Assembly (NCBI GenBank): GCA_001839685.1
Contig: MLAK01000765.1
Coordinates: 46,065-65,750, forward strand
Length of the DNA: 19,686 nucleotides
DNA from: Tritrichomonas foetus
Taxonomy: Eukaryota > Parabasalia > Tritrichomonadida > Tritrichomonadidae
Direction: 5' to 3'
The stretch's first letter is position 1. Each line of letters begins with the position of its first letter. Below are positions 1 through 8,400 of the stretch, one piece after another. A program made the position numbers and the translations under genes. The notes under the pieces were generated by a model. The model saw only the letters and a list, made by a program, of their open reading frames with translations. It did not search any database and was not told where the DNA came from.

Positions 1-671
1 CTATGGAAAATTACTGAAAGATAAAAAACATTTGAATCAATCTGAAATCAGAAATTAGATAAGAGAAAATGAGATGAGTTGCGTCAAGCTTTATGTTTGC
101 TTCAAAAGATTTTATTAGATTGTTTGTTTAATTGCTTTGCAATACTTTTGTTTTCGATATTTGTATCTTATTCATTTTGACCTTTAGGTCAATCTGAAAA
201 GGGACCCTAATATTTTACATCATTCAAATGCTCAGAATATGAACAAACTTTTTGATNCCGNNGTCATCCATTGAAGAATGATTCTTCACATCACTTCACC
301 GGAGTTTATCCTTAAGCGGATAACATTAAATATATTTGAAATCATCAAACAAACGAACATCATGCATCATCAATTATTTTGTAACATTGCTTAATTGTTC
401 ATCAAGTATACGTTTTTTATTAGATTTCCGTTTTATTAATGATGAATTTGCATCAGTCTCTATTCAAAATGGTAATATTACCAACTTTTACAACGTATAC
501 TTGGTCAATTTATTCGTTTAAACGGAATTAATTATATGAAAAACGATCGTACATCCATTCAAATACATAGAAATTTTTCACTTGCTTTTGAGTCTTCATC
601 TTTTTCAGAGAAATACCTTTAACTTTTTATGAATTTTACAACAACTCGCCTTTATAACATCAAAATTTTTG
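1..671. other. Left spacer upstream of the coiled-coil gene
   Basis: AT-rich non-coding sequence with no convincing gene. Positions 2-58 (+) read as 18 sense codons ending in TAG at 56-58, which could be the tail of a gene lying to the left, but this is too short to support. Three ambiguous bases lie at 257, 261 and 262. A 10-bp palindrome CGTTTAAACG sits at 515-524. The last 60 bases before the next gene hold CCTTTAACTTTTTATGA (615-632 region) and CCTTTATAAC (about 650-659), which are candidate promoter sequence. Confidence 0.5.
619..632 (-). promoter_or_regulatory. AAAAAGTTAA motif upstream of the coiled-coil gene
   Basis: The + strand reads TTAACTTTTTATGA, so the reverse strand carries TCATAAAAAGTTAA. 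The core AAAAAGTT is the one found upstream of several other genes in this window, here in the opposite orientation to the gene and about 40-53 bases before its ATG. Its role is inferred only from recurrence; such AT-rich words are common by chance in this genome. Confidence 0.3.
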
Positions 672-2087
672 ATGGAAGTCCGGCAGCCCCCCTCTCCCCG
701 GAGCTCCCCGAGACATCTGAAAAGTTCTAGAACTGGCAGAAGGCATTGCAATGCAGTGAAAAGTCCAAGATACGTTTTTAATCAACTCGAAGAAAATACA
801 ACGAATGAAATCGTCGTCGCCGTCACAAACGGGCTTCCCATTGAGCAGGTGAATCCGAAACTATATTCAACTGTACAGCCCTACCTCGAAAACAAGCTCA
901 ACCAGCTCGTTCGGGATAAAAATGGTCGATGCGCTAATCTTGTCCGAATCGCCATTTCTGACATGGCAGATTATTATAATAAACAGGCAATTTTTCTTGC
1001 TCAAGAGGAAGCCAAAAGAAACGCCCGAGAAATAACATTGGAAGAATACGAAGAACAAATCGCAGCACAGGAAGAAGCCCGAAAAGACTCATTAAACTTT
1101 ACTCCGGAAGAAATCGAGACAAGCGTATCGTTGGCCCTCGAGGAACGCTTCGATGAGATCGATCAGCGAATTGTTCCAAAATTGGCCTCCGAATTAAGGC
1201 GATTGCAGAGAGAATCAATCAAAAGCGGAAATTATGTCGATGCCGGTAGGTACCACGTCGCTGCGAGACAGGTTGGAACACTCTCGACGGATATCAGATA
1301 TGAAGAATTGACCAGCAGCCAGGCCTACGAATTGGAGAATCGAGCGATAAATGCAGGCTCCGACTTGCGCCAGCTCAAGCTGGCCTGGCGGAAGAAACTC
1401 GAGAAGGCGAAGAAGCAGAGAGACGACGATATTGAAAAATTGAAAGCTGAGCAAGAAAACAGACTCATTCAATTTGATGAACAATTTGAAGCAGAGACTC
1501 CAATTCAATACAAAAAATATACAAGCAAGGTTTCTGAACTAAAAAAGAAAGAAGAATATTTGGTTTCGTCGAAGCGCTTTAAAGAGGCAACAGAGATGAG
1601 AAAAGAAGTCGAGCTTCAGAAACAAAAAGAAGAAGCTGAATTTCGTTCAAAATATTTGGCCGATCTTGAAATGAAAAGAGCAGATTTCATCAAAAAAATA
1701 AAAGCACAGATAGATGCAAGAATAGAAAGAGCAAATGAAGAAATTTTTTTATTAGAAAGAGAAAGAAACCGTCAAATTGAACAACAAATGAAAACAGTTA
1801 AACGCTTTGAAGAAAAAAGTGATGCACTAAATAACACTTTATCTTTAACGTCGACGAACTCGAGTTGTAAACCTAATAGCTCAAGGGCAAACACTAGAAG
1901 AAATAATTGTGGGAGTAGTGGAACAATGTCGAGGAGGAGATGTGACACAGCGAGAAGCGTAAGAGGAGGATTTCCGACGAATTCTGAAAGAAGTTCTGAA
2001 GAAATTTTTAGGCAGAGAAGAGCAATAAACGCGGTGTTATATACAAGGACTCAATCTGCAAGATTACCGAGAATAGAGAAGAAATAA
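672..2087 (+). CDS. Coiled-coil protein with basic Ser/Pro/Arg-rich ends, function unknown
   Basis: A 471-residue protein read from the ATG at 672; an in-frame TTG directly before it (669) is not a plausible eukaryotic start. Residues 1-32 are basic and Ser/Pro-rich, with SPR three times (8-10, 12-14, 31-33), which could be proline-directed kinase sites. Residues 33-120 are ordered-looking helical sequence. Charged heptad-like helices run at about 165-200 and more strongly at 235-385, rich in Lys, Glu, Arg and Gln, as in a rod-like cytoskeletal or scaffold protein. The tail from 395 is Ser/Asn/Arg-rich and ends in a Lys-Lys-rich sequence. No catalytic motif, signal peptide or membrane segment is visible. 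I do not recognise the family with confidence; trichomonads encode many such coiled-coil proteins. Codons are more GC-rich than the surrounding spacer, supporting a real gene. It is convergent with the giant gene to its right. Confidence 0.85.
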   Translation: MEVRQPPSPRSSPRHLKSSRTGRRHCNAVKSPRYVFNQLEENTTNEIVVAVTNGLPIEQVNPKLYSTVQPYLENKLNQLVRDKNGRCANLVRIAISDMADYYNKQAIFLAQEEAKRNAREITLEEYEEQIAAQEEARKDSLNFTPEEIETSVSLALEERFDEIDQRIVPKLASELRRLQRESIKSGNYVDAGRYHVAARQVGTLSTDIRYEELTSSQAYELENRAINAGSDLRQLKLAWRKKLEKAKKQRDDDIEKLKAEQENRLIQFDEQFEAETPIQYKKYTSKVSELKKKEEYLVSSKRFKEATEMRKEVELQKQKEEAEFRSKYLADLEMKRADFIKKIKAQIDARIERANEEIFLLERERNRQIEQQMKTVKRFEEKSDALNNTLSLTSTNSSCKPNSSRANTRRNNCGSSGTMSRRRCDTARSVRGGFPTNSERSSEEIFRQRRAINAVLYTRTQSARLPRIEKK

Positions 2088-2444
2088 TTAGACTTTTTTG
2101 TTTTTAATGTAAACTTTTTTGTTTTTAAGATAAACTTTTTATTGAATTAATTAATCATTTTGTTTTATCTTTAATCACAGGGACATAAGTATGAAAAATT
2201 CCATGGCGCATTTACAAATTCTATCTATGTCGAAACAATCCAACTCGCAGCTCCCAAATTATTAAATTCCATTATTATTAAAAACAATTATCTCTTTTTT
2301 TCAACGAAAAATTTACATGTAAATAGTTCTATTAATCGAAAAAAACCATCGTTTCTAAATTAATATTTATAATGAAAGATAACTCATAGTAATAAAATAA
2401 ATATCACATAGTATATTTTCACATTTATTCACAAATAAAAATGT
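2088..2444. other. Convergent spacer holding both 3' ends
   Basis: Only 357 bases separate the stops of two convergent genes, so this stretch must hold both 3' untranslated regions. TAAA occurs at 2110-2113, 23 bases after the left gene's stop, and on the minus strand at 2424-2427, about 18 bases after the giant gene's stop. Both are candidate cleavage/polyadenylation signals of the trichomonad TAAA type. The rest is AT-rich without visible coding sequence. Confidence 0.5.
2092..2141 (+). repeat. 21-bp tandem repeat, about 2.4 copies
   Basis: Two units of 21 bases (2092-2112 and 2113-2133) share ACTTTTTTGTTTTTAA and differ only in the following TG versus GA, with a third partial copy at 2134-2141. 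It begins five bases after the coiled-coil gene's stop codon, so it lies in the 3' untranslated region, and each full unit ends in TAA that joins the next unit's A to give TAAA. Confidence 0.7.
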
Positions 2445-5400
2445 TCAAATGTTTCTAGGAGGTGTTGATTCGAAATTGAATTTAGCTTTTTCAAGCTTCT
2501 TTGCCATTTCATCAGATGATGGATAATTTTGTTCAGGATCTGTAGAAAACTCCTCAAATTCATTGCTTGAAAATTCAGAATCGGATTCGCGATTATCAAA
2601 ATCAGAAGAAAGTCCGGAAATTTCTGTCTTTTTCTTATTCTTTTTCCTTAATGAATTGTTTGAAGATGAATCTGAATCAAATGGCATTTCATTGGATTTA
2701 CTTCTTAATTCTTCAATGTCAGAAGAATCCGACGAGAAAAATTCTTTCTTTTTCGATGGTCTTTGTTTTTTGGTTTTAGAATTCGAAAGATTTGAATCAT
2801 CTGATTTCGATAAAATGTTTAAAGCATCTGCCATTGAAAAAGATGAAGAGTTTTCTATTAAATTTTCATCGAATTTCAATTTTTCTTTTTCTTGAGAATT
2901 TTTCTTTTGAATTCCACTTCCAGATTCAAAACTTGAAGATTCAAGATTTGGGTGGTTATTGTTGAGCTGGAAAACTTTAGAATTATTTTGTTTTCTTTCT
3001 TTTTGAATTTGCATTCTCATTTTTGCTGAAGAGGATGACAAATTTGAAGATGAATCGTTTTCATTTTCTTTATTGTTTTCACTGTTTAGGTAAAGTTCAA
3101 GATCTGAAATGCTACTTGATGATGAAGACGATTCTGAGTCTTTTTCATTTCTCTTCTTTGTTGGTTTATTTTTGGCGTTTATTGCCACTGCTCTTTTTTT
3201 AGAATTTGAATTATCATCTTTAACTGGGTTAGAATTTGAGTTTATTGGGGGTTGTGGATTTTGATTTTTGTTTTCTTTTCCTTTGCTTGAAGAAAAGTCA
3301 CTGTTTGAATTGAAAAGAAGTTTTTGTGCAATTAGTGGTTTTGATTGTTTATTTTCGGTTGAATTTAAATTGGTGTTTAGGTTTGGCTTTGGTTGACCTT
3401 CATCATTATCTGAGCGACTGCTCATGCTGGCCAAGGCGTCTAATTCGGAAATATGGGATTTAGTTTTTGAAGATGATTGACTGTTCATTTCTTCTTCTTC
3501 AAACAAATTTTCTTTTTGATTTTCATTTTCAGATGAATCCGAACTTATTTGGCTGCTTGATTCACTTTGTAAACTAGAAAAAGATTCACTGTCATCACTA
3601 TTTGGCTTTTTTTCTTGATGTTGATTTTCATTGTTGCTTTGTTTTTGATTTTGATTCTGATTCATTTTGGGTTGATTTTCATAGAAATTATTTTGTTTGT
3701 TCAAATTCTTGGAATGATTGGAGTTGTTTGATTTTGTCGAATATGTTGAATGATTGGATTTTGCTGAGTGACTTGAGTGATGAGAGTGAGTAGAATTATT
3801 TGATTTGGTGGAATGATCAGAGGAAAGAGTCGTGTCGGATTTTTTGATTTCAGGGAAAAAATCTGTGATGACTGATGAACTTTTTTCACTTGGAATGTCT
3901 TTTTCATCACTGTAACTATCAGATTTATTATTTTTTTTCTTTTGAGATAATTTTGAACTCGATTTTTCATCATTAATGATAAAATCGGAAATAATTGACT
4001 CTGATGATTTTTCTTTCACCACATTTTTTTGGTTTTGTTTATATTGGCTTCCTTTGTTTTCATTGGAAGCACTACTTAAACTAAAATTTATGACCTGTTT
4101 TCCTTTTGGAACTTTTTTCCCTGAAGAGCTACTCATCGATGAACTTGAACTCAAACTTGAAGAATTTGATTTTTTAATATCATTAAAATTAGGATTTGGA
4201 TTTGGATTTGGATTTTGGCTTTGATTGGAATTAGAAATGGTTTTCTTTTGGTTTTCAAGATGTTGCAATACTTGTGGCTTCAATGGCGTATTTTCATCAA
4301 TGAAAGAAGGAACAAGAATATGCATTCCACTTTCATCAAATTTAGAATTCGTCATTGGTGAATGTTGATTAAAATTTATTTGGTTATGATTCTTTTTATT
4401 CTGATTAGCTATTGCCTCTACTTGTGGCTGTTGTTGTTTTGAATCAGATTTGTATGATTTACGTGAAGATGATTTTGAAGAACTATCGTCTGAAGTTCTC
4501 AATTTATTTCTTTGAGATGCAGCAGAAGAAGATTTACTCGTTTCACTTAATTTTTCTAAAACATCATTTCGTAAGTTGTCATAACCATTGTTTCCTTCAT
4601 CCAATAAAACATATTCACCAGATTCACTTTCGCTTTCTTCATTTTTCCTTTCTTCTTTTGTGATTTGACCATTTCCTTTATTAGTAGGTGAATCATTGTA
4701 ACTTTCTTCATGATTATTATTGTTGTTGCTGTTGAGGTTGAGATTAATTGCTCTTTCTTGAGCCATAGATTTCTTGATCTGTTGAGTGAGAGAATCATCA
4801 TCATCAATTGAATAATCAGTGAATCGACTACTTGATTTTGATTCATTTTGTTTTTTAATGAATCTTGAAGGTTTGCTTCTTTCAGAAAAAGAGGCTTCAA
4901 GGGCTGTATCCCATCCAGAACTTTCTTCAAGTCGACTTCTTCCTTTGCCACTGCTTCTACTTTTACTTTTGTGGTCGGATTCAAAGAAATTTGAAGACTC
5001 ATTAGTGCTTTTTAGACCACTGTTCTTACTGCTGTCCGAGAATGATTTTTCATTGAAGGATTTTTGTTTTGATGATTTCTCCGATAATGATTGCTCATGG
5101 GGAAATTTTTCTGATAATGACTTTCCATTTAAGGATTTTTCTGATAATGACTTTTCATTTAAGTATTTTTCTGATAATGATTTTTCATTTAAGGATTGTT
5201 CTGGAATGATTTTGTGAGATGAATCAGAGTTGAGTTTGCTGTTTGATTGTTTTGGATTGTGGGAATTTCGATCGGAGAGTTGATTTTCAGAGCTGAGTAA
5301 TTCCGATTTTCGTTTTTCTGATTCAATTCGTCCCGATTGTGATTTCTCAGATTTCAAGTTGCTAGATTCACTTTTTTCGATATTGGATTTTCTTTGTGAG

Positions 5401-8400
5401 TTTTTTGAAGATGATGATAAAAATGATGGACCTTTAATTGATGAACTTTGGTTTGATTTATTGTCAGTGTTTTTGGTTGAAGATTTTGAAGATTTGCGAG
5501 AAGAAGATGAAGAACGACTTGAGTTTGAATTATCACTGTCGAAAATATCATCTAGCTTCTTTTCTGTATTTGGTGAAATTTTTATTGAGAATGATTCATA
5601 AGAGTCGGAAATATTTCCAACACTATTGTCATCTTTTGGTGATGGTATTGTAAACTTACTTGGTGAATTAAAATCACTTAATTGAATTTTATCAACATTA
5701 AAGGAATTTGAAGTTGTTTCTTTTTCATTTTCACTTTCTTCTTCAATTTCATCCAATTCCACGACTTCTTCCTCTTCTTCACCATCATTATCTTCACTAT
5801 CTTCGCTTTGATTATTTTCATCTTCACTGCTTATTTCTTCAATTTCTCGGGTTTTATTGTTAATTGATGGGCGATTGGCTTTTTCTATTTCTTGAATGGA
5901 ATTTTGGTTTGAAGATGTTGACAAAATTGCCTCAGCAGCAGCTTCATGAATTGAACTGATTTCTTTTCGAATTGTGTCATCGATTCCTGATGAAGAAGAG
6001 GCGTTTTGAATTTCATTTTCAAGCAGTGAAGAAACGATTGGCTTGTTCTTGAATTCACTTGATTCAATTACACTATTTCTAACCGAACTTGTTTGAGGAG
6101 TTGCAGTTTGGTCGAATGTTACCTCACGTTTTCTGATATTTTTGAAAGTTTCCGAACGATTTTCTTCACTTTGAAGTCTTAAGGATTCTTTATTTTCGCA
6201 AAATGAACTTGCTTGTTTTGAGCTTGGTTTTATTCCAGATGATTCATTTTTAATGAAACTCGAAGCTTTTGATGAAACTCGTGAAGATTCTTTTTTATTA
6301 TTGGTCATTGTTGTTCTTGAGTGTGAAGTGTTTTCTTCATCTGAGCTTGAAGAATACTCATTTCTCCTTGAGCTTTTTCTTGAACTGGTTTTAGAATGTG
6401 ATTTTTTCTGATTCTTTTCATTACCTCGATTTTTTCTCTCATATTTTGACGATTTATTTCTGGAGTTTCTTTTTGTATGGCTACGATGATGACGACGATA
6501 ATGTCTGCTATCATCACTGTCATTGTATTCATCACTAGAATTATCATAGTCATCATCAGAATCGCTATAATCATGATTTCTTCTCCTTCTACGATGAGAA
6601 TGTTTTTTGTGTCTTCTTCGATGATCATCATCGTCAGAATCACTATAATAATCAGAATCATCATCAGAAGAATATTCATGTCTCCTTCTACGATGATGAG
6701 AATGTTTCCCTCTCCTTCGTTTTCTTTCTGGTTTTTTGTCATTTTTAGTTTTGGTTGAATGATGACGATGATGATGTCTTCTTACTCTAACTTTCACCAT
6801 TTCAACATTATTGTTCTGTTGTTCTTCTTCTTTCTTTTCAATATTTTGAATATTAGTAGCTTGTTGTTGGTTTGTCGATGTTTCTTTTTGTGTTTCATCT
6901 TTGGGTGAGGATTCATCTTCAACGATAGTGAAATAATCATATTCACAATCATCATCATTGTTTTTCTGATCAAATTTAAGGGATCTTTCTATAACGGGAC
7001 TCTTATTATTTATAGAATTTGGAATTTGTTGTGGTTTTGGCTTCCTTTCTTTTTCAGGAAGAGAAATTTCAACAAGATGAGCAATTTGAACTTTTGGTTT
7101 TGGTTTGTCATATTTAGAAATTCCAACCAAATGTGTAAGATGCATTTTAGGTCTTCCTTTTTCATTAAATGAATTGGCTTGTGGTTTCGAAAGCTTGATT
7201 TCAGTTTTCTTTTCATTGTATTCAATTTCAAGAGGATTTGAAATCTCAAAAATTGGTTTTTTCACATTCTTTTCATCATTTTGATAAATTTGAGTTACAT
7301 TTGAAAGTGCTAAAGATGGTTTTGGAACATCTTTCTTGGATTTAATTTCTTCGATTTCGAAAAAGTTTTCACCTGAGCGTGGTGAACTTGGATGATTCAT
7401 CTCGCATGTAACTTTGAATCTTCTTCCTGGGCCATCTTGTCTTTTTCCAAGTCTGGCTGGTGAAATACCATCATTTTTTCTCAAAATGGAATTAGTGAAA
7501 TTATTTTCTTCGTCCATATTTACAGATCGATCAATTACTTTGTTTTGACCTTCATTTCCATCATCGTTATTGAAACGTCTCTTTTGACTGTTTTGTGGTG
7601 TTGTTTTTGGTTTGAAAATGAAAACACATTGATTATTTTCATTATTTACAGATCTTGCATAATCTGATTGTTTTGATTGACTTAAATCAGATTGATCAAT
7701 TTTACTATAAATTGAACCTGTTTTTTCATTTCGTTTGATAATTTTCTTTTTTGGGGATTTTTCTTTTTCACTTTTCGCAAATTTGATGTTGTCTTTTTCC
7801 GTTTCATTATTTTTATTTTTGCTTTTCTTGCTGTTTGCTTCACTTGAAGTAGATGACTCAGAAAGCATTTGATTGATTTCCTCTTCTTCTTCATAATCAT
7901 CGCTGTAATCTCGATTGTTTACAGATTCTGAATAATATTCTTCTTCTTCTTCATAAAGATTATTTGTTTGATTAGTTTTGGTATAATCATCATTTTCTTC
8001 TTCTTCATAATCATCATAATAATCGTCATCTTTTTCAATTGATAAAGCTGACTTTTTCTGGTAATAATCACTTCCTTCTGTCATTGTTATTGAAATATCG
8101 CCAGAATCATAAACAATTGGAGCTATTTTTGAAGAGGTTTGAGTTTCTGATTCTTCGTCAGAATCATCAGAATAATCCTGATTGATGTTCAATCTTTGAT
8201 GTGACAATTCAGCAATTGGGCTTCGATTTTTATGAGAAAGCCTGGAATGCTCAGAATCATCTGAATAGTTGTCGTCAGAATCCATAACGACACTTTTTTG
8301 AATAGACTCAAGTCTTGACATAAGTGGAGTATTATAATCTGATCTTTTTAAGTGTGTTGGTGAGGCGAGCCTAATTTTTGGCGCTTGAATTTTTGGGCTT

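Noticed and set aside
2..58. Possible C-terminal tail of a gene to the left, 18 codons then TAG
   Set aside because: Too short to distinguish from chance in this composition.
336..521. Open frame of 61 codons on the + strand
   Set aside because: Start is in AT-rich spacer, the composition is random-looking and no motif is visible; its length is expected by chance.
1215..1508. 97-codon antisense open frame within the first coiled-coil gene
   Set aside because: Fully inside a longer, better supported gene and shows no motif.
2563..2895. Open frames on the + strand opposite the giant gene, such as Ser/Asp/Phe-rich ones
   Set aside because: They are the antisense of low-complexity Ser/Asn/Glu codons, which rarely create stops; no independent coding signal.
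5038..5202. CRISPR-like array
   Set aside because: The 30-base units are contiguous, have no spacers and lie in frame within a gene.
6477..6758. Open frame on the + strand rich in Ile, Met and Thr, resembling a membrane protein
   Set aside because: It is the antisense of the Asp/His/Arg charge-block repeats; the apparent hydrophobicity is an artefact of complementing those codons.
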